From positions 1 through 51,531 of the forward strand of contig JBBDWU010000003.1 of the NCBI GenBank assembly GCA_040902725.1: 51,531 nt of DNA, in the 5' to 3' direction. The notes beneath the pieces were generated by a model. It was given only the letters and a program-made list of their open reading frames with translations, searched no databases and was not told the origin of the DNA. Positions 36,595-44,209 of this stretch are shown piece by piece. Position numbers and translations under genes: made by a program. Source of the stretch: JACVRU01 sp040902725 (GTDB taxonomy: Bacteria; Actinomycetota; Thermoleophilia; Gaiellales; Gaiellaceae). Position 1 is the stretch's first letter; each line of letters starts with the position of its first letter.

Positions 36595-38351
36595 CAGGCG
36601 GCCGCCTCCGCCTCGTCGAGCGCGAGCACCTCGCGGTAGCGCTGCGAGCGGCCGAGCAGCTCGGCGTGCGTCCCGGCCGCGACGATGCGGCCCTCGTCGA
36701 GCAGCGCGACCCGCCCCGCGAGCGCGATCGTGTTCGGCCGGTGCGCGATCACGATCGTCGTGCGCCCGGTCATCGCCGTCTTCAGCGCCTCCTGGATCTC
36801 GGCCTCCTTCGTGGCGTCCACCGCCGAGGTCGCGTCGTCGAGCACCAGCACCGCCGGGTCGGCGAGCAGCGCCCGCGCGATCGCGATCCGCTGCCGCTGG
36901 CCGCCGGAGAGCGAGTAGCCGCGCTCGCCGAGCAGGGTCTCGTAGCCGTCGGGAAGCTCGAGGACGAAGTCGTGCGCGCCGGCGGCCCGCGCCGCCCGCT
37001 CGATGTCCTCCTCCGCCGCGTCGGGGCGCGCGAAAGCGATGTTCGCGTGCACCGTGTCGGTGAAGAGAAACGTGTCCTCGAAGACGAGGCCGACAGCGCG
37101 CCGGACGGCGGCGATCGGCAGGCTGCGGACGTCCTTGCCGTCGAGCAGGACGCCGCCCTCGTCGACGTCGTAGAAGCGCGCGAGGAGCGCGGCCACGGTC
37201 GTCTTCCCCGAGCCGGTCGGCCCGACGAGCGCCACCGACTCGCCCGGCTCGAGCTCGAGCTCGAAGCCGTCGAGCACCGGCGCGCCGTCGCCGTAGGCGA
37301 AGCTGACGCGGTCGAAGCGGACGTGGCCGCGGAAGGAGACTTTGTGGCTCTGAGCCACTAACTCGGTCACGGTCGGCCGCGCGTCGAGCACCTCCGTGAT
37401 CCGCTCGGCGCCCGCGAGCGCGCGCTGGAGCGTCTCGATCCGCCGGCCGAGCGTCCGTAGCGGCCAGACGAGCAGCATGACGTAGGCGTAGAGCGCGACC
37501 AGCTCGCCGATCGTCAGCGTCCCCTCGAGCACGCGGTTGCCGCCGAACCAGAGCACGGCGACGAGGCCGAGCATCGGCAGCAGCTCGAGCACCGGGAAGA
37601 AGAGCGCGTCCACGTTCGCGACGGCCAGCGCCCGGTCGACGATGTAGTCGCTCTTGCGGCGGAAGCGTGCGGAGATCGGCTCGCCGGCGCCCAGGCCCTT
37701 GATGACGCGCACGCCCGCGACGGACTCCTCGACGACGGTGGATGCGTCCGCCCAGGCCTCCTGCACCTCGCGCGAGGGCTCGCGGTAGCGGGCCGAGTAG
37801 AGCCACATAGCCACCGACAGGAACGGCAGCGGCACGAGCACGATCAGCGCGAGCCGGACGTCGATCGTGAGCATCAGCGCCGAGGCGGCGAAGATCGTGA
37901 CCAGGAAGCCGCTCATGTGGCCCATCGCGTCGACGGCCCGCCGCACGAGCCCGGCGTCGATCGCCGCGCGGCTCATCAGGTCGCCCGGGTCGACGGAGTC
38001 GTGGTAGCGGGAGTCGAGCGCTAACGCGTGGCCGAAGACGTCCTCCCGCGAGTCCGCCTCGACGCGGGTCCCGTTGCGGATGGCGAGGTAGTGCCGGAAC
38101 GCCCAGGAGACGACTTCGACGGAACCCAGGGCGAGCAGCACGCCGGCCCACAGGTAGAGCGCGCCGCGGTCGCCGCCCACGATCCCCTCGTCGATCGCCT
38201 TGCGGACGAAGAGGGGCGCGGCCACCGCGGCCGCCTGCCACACCACGCCTGCCGTCACAGCCCAGACCACGAAGCGGCCCTGGCTGCGGACGCACCGCCC
38301 GAGGAAGTCCCAGGCGGCGCGCCGTCCCGATCGGGGTGGCGTGTCCTCCAC
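36594..38351 (-). CDS. ABC exporter half-transporter (first gene of pair)
   Basis: A 585-residue permease-ATPase with six TM helices, Walker A LVGPTGSGKTTV, signature YSLSGGQRQRIAIARAL and Walker B AVLVLDDATSAVD. After Walker B it has Asp in the place of the catalytic Glu (LDD), a common feature of heterodimeric exporters in which one site is degenerate. It starts with GTG; TAGGTT lies 7 nt upstream. It is divergent to folP, 27 bp away. Confidence 0.88.
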   Translation of the reverse strand: MEDTPPRSGRRAAWDFLGRCVRSQGRFVVWAVTAGVVWQAAAVAAPLFVRKAIDEGIVGGDRGALYLWAGVLLALGSVEVVSWAFRHYLAIRNGTRVEADSREDVFGHALALDSRYHDSVDPGDLMSRAAIDAGLVRRAVDAMGHMSGFLVTIFAASALMLTIDVRLALIVLVPLPFLSVAMWLYSARYREPSREVQEAWADASTVVEESVAGVRVIKGLGAGEPISARFRRKSDYIVDRALAVANVDALFFPVLELLPMLGLVAVLWFGGNRVLEGTLTIGELVALYAYVMLLVWPLRTLGRRIETLQRALAGAERITEVLDARPTVTELVAQSHKVSFRGHVRFDRVSFAYGDGAPVLDGFELELEPGESVALVGPTGSGKTTVAALLARFYDVDEGGVLLDGKDVRSLPIAAVRRAVGLVFEDTFLFTDTVHANIAFARPDAAEEDIERAARAAGAHDFVLELPDGYETLLGERGYSLSGGQRQRIAIARALLADPAVLVLDDATSAVDATKEAEIQEALKTAMTGRTTIVIAHRPNTIALAGRVALLDEGRIVAAGTHAELLGRSQRYREVLALDEAEAAA

Positions 38352-38366
38352 TGCCAGAAACCTAGT

Positions 38367-38372
38367 TACTCT
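38367..38372 (+). promoter_or_regulatory. -10 hexamer TACTCT, leaderless
   Basis: TACTCT ends 6 nt before the GTG at 38379 of folP. On the other strand a TAGGTT hexamer (38359-38364) serves the ABC gene, so two -10 boxes lie 2 bp apart. Confidence 0.5.
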
Positions 38373-38378
38373 CGGAAC

Positions 38379-39194
38379 GTGAGGCAGCCCCTGGAGGAGC
38401 GCTTTCCGCGGCCCTCGGTGATGGGCATCGTCAACGTGACCCCGGACTCGTTCTTCGACGGTGGCGTCCATCTGCGCCCTGAGGCGGCCGTCGCCGCCGG
38501 CCGGCGCATGCTCGACGAGGGCGCCGCGATCGTCGACGTGGGCGGCGAGTCGACGCGGCCGGGCGCGGAGCCGGTCTCGGCCGAGGACGAGCTCGCGCGC
38601 GTCGAGCCGGTGCTCCAGGGCCTCGCGGGCGCGCCGCTCTCGATCGACACGTCCAAGGCGGCGGTCGCGCGTCGAGTGCTCGAGCTCGGCGTGGAGCTCG
38701 TGAACGACGTCACCGCCCTGCGCGGCGACCCCGCGCTCGCCGAGGTGGTGGCCGAAGCGGGCTGCTACGTCTGCCTGATGCACATGCAGGGGCAGCCGGG
38801 GACGATGCAGCGGGCGCCCGAGTACGCGGACGTGGCCTCCGAGGTGGCGGCGTTCCTGGAGGAGCGGCTCGCGTTCGCCGTCGCGCAGGGGATCCGCGAG
38901 GAGCTCGTCTGCCTGGACCCCGGGATCGGTTTCGGCAAGAGCGTCGAGCACAACCTCGAGCTGATCCGCCGCCTCGACGTGCTCGTCGCGCTCGGGCGCC
39001 CGATCCTGGTCGGGTTCTCGCGCAAGAGCTCGCTGGGGCGCATCCTCGGCGACCCCGAGGCCACGACTGGCCCGCTCTCCGCCAGCCTGGCCGCGGCGGT
39101 CGCCGCCTACGAGCGCGGAGCCTCGATCCTCCGCGTGCACGACGTCCGCGAGACGGTCGAGGCGCTTACCGTTGCGGCGGCGGTCGGCGGATGA
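38379..39194 (+). CDS. folP: Dihydropteroate synthase
   Basis: A 271-residue folate enzyme joining 6-hydroxymethyl-dihydropterin pyrophosphate and p-aminobenzoate. It shows VMGIVNVTPDSFFDGG, DVGGESTRPGAEPVS, SIDTSKAAVARRVL, LMHMQGQPGTMQ, DPGIGFGKS and LVGFSRKSSLG, the full signature set. The GTG start is fixed by a TACTCT box 6 nt upstream. It couples to folB through an ATGA overlap. Confidence 0.95.
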   Translation: MRQPLEERFPRPSVMGIVNVTPDSFFDGGVHLRPEAAVAAGRRMLDEGAAIVDVGGESTRPGAEPVSAEDELARVEPVLQGLAGAPLSIDTSKAAVARRVLELGVELVNDVTALRGDPALAEVVAEAGCYVCLMHMQGQPGTMQRAPEYADVASEVAAFLEERLAFAVAQGIREELVCLDPGIGFGKSVEHNLELIRRLDVLVALGRPILVGFSRKSSLGRILGDPEATTGPLSASLAAAVAAYERGASILRVHDVRETVEALTVAAAVGG

Positions 39195-39550
39195 TCGTCG
39201 AGGTCTTCGGGCTCGAGCTCCAGGGGCACCACGGAGCGCTCGAAGACGAGCGTGAGCCCGGGCAGCGCTTCCTCTTCGACATCCGCCTCGAGGTCGGGGA
39301 CGAGGCGGCGCGCTCCGACCGGCTCGAGGACGCCGTCGACTACCGCGAGGTCGCGGCCGCGGTCAAGGAGATCTCGGACGGCCGCCGCTTCCACCTGCTC
39401 GAGGCGCTCGCGCGCGCGGTGGCCGAGGCCCTGATGGACCGCTTCCCGCTGGTGGGCGTCCGCGTACGGGTGCGAAAGCCCGACGTTCGCCTCGAGCATC
39501 CCGTCGAGTGGACCGCCGCTACGGTCGAATTGGGCCCGTCGTCACGCTGA
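39191..39550 (+). CDS. folB: Dihydroneopterin aldolase
   Basis: A 119-residue enzyme of folate synthesis, splitting 7,8-dihydroneopterin to 6-hydroxymethyl-dihydropterin and glycolaldehyde. Visible are VFGLELQGHHGALEDEREPGQRF and the mid-chain DAVDYREVAAAV, then RVRKPDVRLEH near the C-terminus. The ATG overlaps folP. The 3' end overlaps the subtilase gene by 32 bp; its product feeds FolK at 40.8 kb. Confidence 0.92.
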   Translation: MIVEVFGLELQGHHGALEDEREPGQRFLFDIRLEVGDEAARSDRLEDAVDYREVAAAVKEISDGRRFHLLEALARAVAEALMDRFPLVGVRVRVRKPDVRLEHPVEWTAATVELGPSSR

Positions 39551-40805
39551 GCGTGTAGGCGGCCGAATCGCTGCCGGCGGTGGGCGGCACTTTCACCTCG
39601 ACGTAGTCGTAGCGGCCCCGCGCCGTGCGGTTGAGGGCGGCGACGCGCCCCGTCCCGCGGGCGACCACCGTGCCCGAACGCCGGCGGAACGCGAGGCGGA
39701 GGTCGCGGGTGGAGCGGGCGACCACCTCGACGCGCCGCCCGGCCGGGATCCAGATGCGGTAGACGTCGCGCGGATCCTCGGGGACGTCAAGCCGGGCCCG
39801 CAGGGTCGCCCGGAGCTTGCCGGGGCGCGTCAGCGGCGCCTTCGCCTTCGCGAAGCGCCCGCCCGCGGCGACCTGGTCGACGTCGTCGTTCGGCTCCTGC
39901 GGGTCGGCGGACGGGGCCGCGGCGGCGAGCGCGGCGGGCAGGTCGAGGAGGCCGAACCCGGTGTCGTCGTCCCGCCCGGGGGCGCCCAGGTCGCGCGCCG
40001 TCCGCCTGATGAGCTCGACGACCTGCGTCTTGTCGAGCTTCGGTCGCGCCGACCAGATCCACGCCGCCGCGGCCGCGACCATCGGCGCCGAGTAGCTCGT
40101 CCCCTCGCCGAGGCCGTAACCGTCCGGCGACACCGCGGCGGGGATCTCGACGCCGGGCGCCGCGACGTCCACGAACCGCGAGCGCGTCGAGAAGATCGCG
40201 GGCTGGTCGTCCCTGGTGGTCGCGCCGACTGTGAGGACGTGGGGGAGCGCGCCGGGGTAGGAGAGGGCGTTGCCCTCGGTGGCGGCGTTGCCCGACGCGG
40301 AGACGACGACCACTCCGCGGTTGAACGCGTTGAGGACGGCCTGCTCGAGAATCGGCTCGCGGAAGGAGCCGCCGACGCTGATCGACACCACGCCGCGGCC
40401 CCGCGCCGCGGCGGCGTCGAGCCCGGCGGCGATCTGCCGCACGGAGACGAGCCCCCGCGGGCTCGCGTCCCAGACCCGGAAGGACACCCGGGGAAACGCT
40501 CCGACGACCCCGACGCCGTTGGCGGGCGCGGCAAGCACCGAGGCGACTGCCGTCCCGTGGGCCTCCGCCGCGCCGCTCGACTGCTCGTTGAGCAGCTCGG
40601 TGTCCGGACGGCCGGCGAACTCCGGGTGCGCGAGGTCGAGGCCGGTGTCGATCAGCGTGACCGGCACGGTGGGCGCGGGCGGCTCGACGAGGTCGGCGCC
40701 GATGCGCGGGTACCACCACTGGCTGGGGTAGAGCGGGTCGCCGGACTCGATGTGGCCGAACGGGGCCGCGAGGGTCACCGCGGCGGAGAGGATCGCCATC
40801 GTCAC
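39519..40805 (-). CDS. Secreted subtilisin-like (S8) serine protease
   Basis: A 428-residue exported protease with the triad D53 (LIDTG), H83 (EAHGTAVAS) and S237 (GTSYSAPMVAA), and the oxyanion N173. After the catalytic domain a beta-rich C-terminal domain (about 290-428) follows. It splits the folate cluster between folB and folK on the opposite strand. The GTG start follows a TACTCT box by 10 nt. That box overlaps the folK promoter box. Substrate unknown; S8 family certain. Confidence 0.88.
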   Translation of the reverse strand: MTMAILSAAVTLAAPFGHIESGDPLYPSQWWYPRIGADLVEPPAPTVPVTLIDTGLDLAHPEFAGRPDTELLNEQSSGAAEAHGTAVASVLAAPANGVGVVGAFPRVSFRVWDASPRGLVSVRQIAAGLDAAAARGRGVVSISVGGSFREPILEQAVLNAFNRGVVVVSASGNAATEGNALSYPGALPHVLTVGATTRDDQPAIFSTRSRFVDVAAPGVEIPAAVSPDGYGLGEGTSYSAPMVAAAAAWIWSARPKLDKTQVVELIRRTARDLGAPGRDDDTGFGLLDLPAALAAAAPSADPQEPNDDVDQVAAGGRFAKAKAPLTRPGKLRATLRARLDVPEDPRDVYRIWIPAGRRVEVVARSTRDLRLAFRRRSGTVVARGTGRVAALNRTARGRYDYVEVKVPPTAGSDSAAYTLSVTTGPIRP

Positions 40806-40815
40806 GACCCGCCTG

Positions 40816-40825
40816 AGAGTACCCT
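40816..40825. promoter_or_regulatory. Overlapping divergent -10 boxes, subtilase and folK
   Basis: AGAGTACCCT holds TACCCT for folK on the plus strand (40820-40825, 6 nt before GTG 40832) and TACTCT for the protease on the minus strand (40821-40816, 10 nt before its GTG). Polymerase cannot occupy both at once. Confidence 0.5.
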
Positions 40826-40831
40826 CGGCCG

Positions 40832-41455
40832 GTGGGCTGGGAAATCGCTTACTTGGGGGTCGGCGCGAACCTTGGCGACCGCGCCGCGACCATCGCGCAG
40901 GCCGTCCAGCTGTTGGGCGAGTCCCCGGACGTCGAGGTCTTGGCGGTCTCCGAGCTGCGCGAAACGGACCCGGTCGGCCTCGAAGACCAGCCGCGCTTCC
41001 TGAACGGGGCGGTGGCGCTGCGAACGTCCCTCGCGCCGCGTGAGCTGCTCGACTTGCTGCTGGAGGTCGAGCGGCTGCTGGGGCGCACGCGGGAGGGCCC
41101 GCGCTTCGGCCCGCGCACGATCGACCTCGACCTCCTCGTCTACGAGGACATCGAGCTCGACGAGCCCGGCCTCACCGTCCCGCATCCGCGGCTGCACGAG
41201 CGCCGGTTCGCGCTCGAGCCGCTGGCCGAGGTCGCGCCGGGCCTCGCGATTCCCGGTCGCGGCTCCGTGGAGCAGGCACTCGCAGGGCTAGTGGTCTCCG
41301 CTGAGGGTACGGTCGAGACCGGTCGAGCAAAAACCGAGGCTGGCACGGACGCAGGGAGCGCCCGTAGCCCCAGCGCTACGGGCGCGACCGAGGACACAGC
41401 CAGCCGACGGTTTGCAGCCGAACGGGCCGACCGTAATCTCGGCGGCGACCATTAG
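40832..41455 (+). CDS. folK: 2-amino-4-hydroxy-6-hydroxymethyldihydropteridine pyrophosphokinase with C-terminal extension
   Basis: FolK transfers pyrophosphate from ATP to the pterin, before FolP. The catalytic core has YLGVGANLGDR, RFLNGAVALRT, FGPRTIDLDLLVY and VPHPRLHERRFALEPL. A normal FolK ends near residue 153 (SVEQALAGL). This one continues 50-odd residues, Ala/Thr/Ser-rich, across a long inverted repeat (41320-41433), so the extension looks acquired by read-through of a structured intergenic element. TACCCT lies 6 nt before the GTG start. Confidence 0.92.
   Translation: MGWEIAYLGVGANLGDRAATIAQAVQLLGESPDVEVLAVSELRETDPVGLEDQPRFLNGAVALRTSLAPRELLDLLLEVERLLGRTREGPRFGPRTIDLDLLVYEDIELDEPGLTVPHPRLHERRFALEPLAEVAPGLAIPGRGSVEQALAGLVVSAEGTVETGRAKTEAGTDAGSARSPSATGATEDTASRRFAAERADRNLGGDH
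41320..41433. repeat. Long imperfect hairpin, 114 nt
   Basis: The arms nest in order: CGGTCG/CGACCG, GCAAA-CCG/CGGTTTGC, GCTGGC/GCCAGC and GCGCCCGTAGC/GCTACGGGCGC (11 bp, loop CCCAGC at 41369-41374). A small GGTCTC/GAGACC stem (41293-41298 and 41315-41320) precedes it. It lies within the folK 3' extension. It could be a terminator, a regulatory RNA or an inserted repeat. Confidence 0.6.
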
Positions 41456-41458
41456 ACT
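41453..41458 (+). promoter_or_regulatory. -10 hexamer TAGACT containing the folK stop codon
   Basis: The folK TAG is the first half of TAGACT, which ends 6 nt before the next ATG at 41465. This suggests a leaderless transcript for the DUF2469 gene. Confidence 0.5.
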
Positions 41459-41464
41459 AGGCCC

Positions 41465-41833
41465 ATGTCTCACCTCGACGAGCTGGACGAGTACGAGGCC
41501 GAGCTCGAGCTGCGGCTGAAGCGCGAGTACAACGACGTCTTCTCGCTCTTCCGCTACTGCGTGCTCACACAGGACGCGACGTACCTCTGCAACAAGCTCG
41601 AGCTGACGTCCACGCCGGGCCCGACCTACCCGTTCTTCCACGCCAGGATGGAGGACGTCTGGGTGTGGGACAAGAACCGGCCGACGCGGATGATCCCCCG
41701 CGCCGAGGTCTACACGACCAGCGACGTCACGGTCGAGGAGCTCCGCGGCGAGGGCGACGAGCCCAAGCTGACCGCGGAGACGCTGGCAGAGCGCCTCGGC
41801 GAGCGCCTGCCGGGCGACGACGACCTCTTCTAA
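41465..41833 (+). CDS. DUF2469-like protein
   Basis: A 122-residue acidic cytosolic protein. YEAELELRLKREYNDVFSLFRYCV, ATYLCNKLEL, MEDVWVWDKNRPTR and VTVEELR follow the pattern of the actinobacterial DUF2469 family, although the match is by eye and distant. Function unknown. It starts at ATG after a TAGACT box and runs 4 nt short of coaX, so they are probably co-transcribed. Confidence 0.72.
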   Translation: MSHLDELDEYEAELELRLKREYNDVFSLFRYCVLTQDATYLCNKLELTSTPGPTYPFFHARMEDVWVWDKNRPTRMIPRAEVYTTSDVTVEELRGEGDEPKLTAETLAERLGERLPGDDDLF

Positions 41834-41837
41834 GCCG

Positions 41838-42593
41838 TTGCTCCTGGCCGCGGACGTCGGCAATACCCAGACGGTCTACGGCCTCTACGAGGGCGAGCGG
41901 CTGGCCGACCACCGCCGGGTCGCCACCGAGGCGCAGCGGACGGGCGACGAGCTGGCGATCCTGCTGAGCGGGTTCTTCGACCCGGAGGTGATCGAGGGGG
42001 TCTGCCTCTGCTCGAGCGTGCCGGCGCTGATCCGCTCGTACGAGGAGCTGGCGGAGCGGTGGGCGCGCGCGCCGATCCTCGTGCTCGGGCCCGGCGTGCG
42101 CACCGGGATCCCGATCCGCTACGACGACCCGCGCGAAGTCGGGCCCGACCGGATTGCCAACGCGGTTGCGGCGGCGGCGCGCTACGGGGCGCCGTGCATC
42201 GTCGTCGACTTCGGCACGTCCACGAACTTTGACGTGGTCTCGGCGGAAGGGGAGTACGTCGGCGGCGTGCTCGCGCCGGGGATCGAGATCTCGATGGAGG
42301 CGCTGTTCGCCCGCGCGGCGCGGCTGACGAAGGTGGACTTCGTCGAGCCGCCCTCGGTGATCGGCAAGACGACCGCCGCGGGCCTGCAGTCCGGGCTCGT
42401 CTACGGCTTCGCCGGCCAGGTGGACGGCATCGTGGCCGCGATCCGCGGCGAGCTGGGCGCTCCGGACGCACCGGTCGTTGCGACCGGCGGCCTGGCCGAG
42501 CTGATCGTCCCGCACGCGCGTACGGTCGACACGATCGACCCCTTCCTCACGCTGGAGGGCCTTCGCCTCGTGTGGGAGCGGAACGCGGCCTAG
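41838..42593 (+). CDS. coaX: Type III pantothenate kinase
   Basis: A 251-residue enzyme for the first step of coenzyme A synthesis. It has the ASKHA-type AADVGNTQTVYGLY motif (residues 4-17), GPDRIANAVAAAARYG and VVDFGTSTNFDVV, then GGVLAPGIEISMEALF. Type III enzymes are not inhibited by CoA. The start is TTG, 4 nt after the DUF2469 gene. It overlaps the dus gene by 4 bp convergently (CTAG). Confidence 0.93.
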   Translation: MLLAADVGNTQTVYGLYEGERLADHRRVATEAQRTGDELAILLSGFFDPEVIEGVCLCSSVPALIRSYEELAERWARAPILVLGPGVRTGIPIRYDDPREVGPDRIANAVAAAARYGAPCIVVDFGTSTNFDVVSAEGEYVGGVLAPGIEISMEALFARAARLTKVDFVEPPSVIGKTTAAGLQSGLVYGFAGQVDGIVAAIRGELGAPDAPVVATGGLAELIVPHARTVDTIDPFLTLEGLRLVWERNAA

Positions 42594-43639
42594 CCGCCGC
42601 CGTAGGCGGAGATCGGCATCCCCTCGAGGAGAACCTCGTCCTCGGGCGCGTGCTCGGTCTCGAGCTCCTCGAGCAGCTCGGCCGCGCCCGGGGCGGCGAT
42701 CAGCAGCCGCTGCTCGACCTCCGCGATCGTCCGCAGCTGGAGGAGCTCCTGCTTGAAGGCCTTCGGGAAGCGGCCGTGGCCGAGGTACCAGCCGTAGAAC
42801 TTCTTCAGGAAGCTGGTGGCGCGGCTCTCGCCGAGCTCGCGGACGGTTTCGCGGACGAAGAGCAGCAGCTCCGCGACGACCTCCTCGCGGGTCGGCTCGA
42901 CGACGCCGCCTTCGAGAATCTCGGCGACCGCCCACGGGTTGCCCTGGGCCGCGCGGCCCACCATGACGGCGGCCGCGCCGGTGTCGTCCAGCACCAGGCG
43001 CGCCTTGCCGTGCGAGACGATGTCTCCGGACGCGATCACCGGCACGTCCACGCGCTCGACCAGCTCGGCGGTCAGGGCGTGGTCGGCCTCGCCGGTGTAC
43101 ATCTGGCGAGCGGAGCGGGGGTGGAGCGTCAGCGAGGACGCGCCGGCCTCGACCAGGCGCGGACCGAGCTCCAGACAGGCCCGCGAGCCGTTCTCGACGC
43201 CGCGGCGCATCTTCACGCTGACCGGCACCGAGACGGCGCCCGCGACCGCCGCGACGATGCGCGCCGCGCGCTCCGGCTCCTCGAGCAGCGTCGCGCCCGC
43301 GCCGGTCTTGGTCACCTTCCGCACCGGGCAGCCGAAGTTGACGTCGACGAGGTCGGCGCCGGCCGCCTCGACCATCCGGGCCGCCTCGGCCATGGCCGCC
43401 GGCTTCGAGCCGAAGATCTGAATCGCGAGCGGGTGCTCGTCGCGCGCCACGCGCAGGTAGTCGAGCGTGCGCTCGTTGCGGTGCTCGATGCCCGCGCAGC
43501 TGACCATCTCCGAGCACACGAGGCCCGCGCCGAAGCGCCGGCCCTGACGCCGGAAGGCCTGCACGCTGACGCCGGCCATCGGCGCGAGCACGACCCGCGT
43601 CGGGATCTGGACGGGCCCGATGTTCCACTCGGTGCGCAT
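42590..43639 (-). CDS. dusB: tRNA-dihydrouridine synthase
   Basis: A 349-residue FMN enzyme reducing uridine in the tRNA D loop. PMAGVSVQAFRR, CSEMVSCAG, IQIFGSKP, VDVNFGCPVRKVTKTGAG (catalytic C104) and IASGDI are present. The length and FGCPV context point to the DusB-type; the exact paralogue is inferred. It starts at ATG, 85 bp from the divergent greA gene. Confidence 0.9.
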   Translation of the reverse strand: MRTEWNIGPVQIPTRVVLAPMAGVSVQAFRRQGRRFGAGLVCSEMVSCAGIEHRNERTLDYLRVARDEHPLAIQIFGSKPAAMAEAARMVEAAGADLVDVNFGCPVRKVTKTGAGATLLEEPERAARIVAAVAGAVSVPVSVKMRRGVENGSRACLELGPRLVEAGASSLTLHPRSARQMYTGEADHALTAELVERVDVPVIASGDIVSHGKARLVLDDTGAAAVMVGRAAQGNPWAVAEILEGGVVEPTREEVVAELLLFVRETVRELGESRATSFLKKFYGWYLGHGRFPKAFKQELLQLRTIAEVEQRLLIAAPGAAELLEELETEHAPEDEVLLEGMPISAYGGG

Positions 43640-43680
43640 GGAACCCAGAGGGTAGCGCTGCTACCATCCCGCACCTGTGG

Positions 43681-43717
43681 GCGGCGCGAACAAGCGCCGC
43701 TCTTCGTACTCAGGAGG
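43681..43717 (+). promoter_or_regulatory. greA leader hairpin and ribosome binding site
   Basis: GCGGCGC (43681-43687) pairs with GCGCCGC (43694-43700) around GAACAA, 11 nt before the AGGAGG site at 43712-43717. The site is 7 nt before the GTG at 43725 and decides that start. The hairpin could tune initiation. Confidence 0.55.
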
Positions 43718-43724
43718 CGTTGTC

Positions 43725-44198
43725 GTGAACGAAGTCATCTTCACCCCCGACGGCTACGAGAAGCTGAAGCAGGAGGTCGAGTACCTCTCGGGCGAGAAGC
43801 GTCGCGAGATCGCGGACCGCATCCGCGTCGCGCGCGAGTTCGGCGACATTTCCGAGAACGCGGAGTACGACGACGCCAAGCAGGAGCAGGCCATGCTCGA
43901 GCACCGGATCTCGATGCTGAAGGAGCGGCTCGGCCACGCCCGCGTGCTCGACCCCAAGGACGTGACCGTCGACGCCGTCTCGATCGGGACGCGCGTGCGG
44001 CTGCAGGACCTGGACGCCGGCGAGACGATCGAGTACCAGATCGTCGGCTCGGCCGAGGCCGACCCCGCGGGCAACAAGCTCTCGAACGAGTCTCCCGTCG
44101 GCCGGGCGATCCTCGGCCACAAGAAGGGCGAGACCGTCGAGGTCGCCGCGCCCCGCGGCTCGCTGAAGTTCAAGATCCTCGACATCGAAGCCGCTTAG
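43725..44198 (+). CDS. greA: Transcription elongation factor GreA
   Basis: A 157-residue factor that rescues backtracked RNA polymerase. The N-terminal coiled coil has YEKLKQEVEYLSGEKRREIADRI and the acidic tip DISENAEYDDAK. The C-terminal FKBP-like domain has GHKKGETVEVAAPRG. Length is standard. The GTG at 43725 follows AGGAGG; an upstream in-frame GTG at 43677 would add 16 unconserved residues. Its TAG lies inside the lysS promoter box. Confidence 0.94.
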   Translation: MNEVIFTPDGYEKLKQEVEYLSGEKRREIADRIRVAREFGDISENAEYDDAKQEQAMLEHRISMLKERLGHARVLDPKDVTVDAVSIGTRVRLQDLDAGETIEYQIVGSAEADPAGNKLSNESPVGRAILGHKKGETVEVAAPRGSLKFKILDIEAA

Positions 44199-44201
44199 AC
44201 T
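44196..44201 (+). promoter_or_regulatory. -10 hexamer TAGACT containing the greA stop codon
   Basis: The greA TAG is part of TAGACT, 8 nt before the ATG at 44210. It suggests a separate, nearly leaderless lysS transcript. Confidence 0.45.
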
Positions 44202-44209
44202 CGCCTGGT

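Noticed and set aside
38352..39140. N-terminal extension of the ABC exporter gene into folP
   Set aside because: The extra residues are the antisense of folP. The GTG at 38351 precedes the first TM segment.
42572..44209. In-frame upstream extension of lysS over dus and greA
   Set aside because: The frame is open but only repeats the antisense of dus. LysS homology begins at 44210 and a -10 box precedes it.
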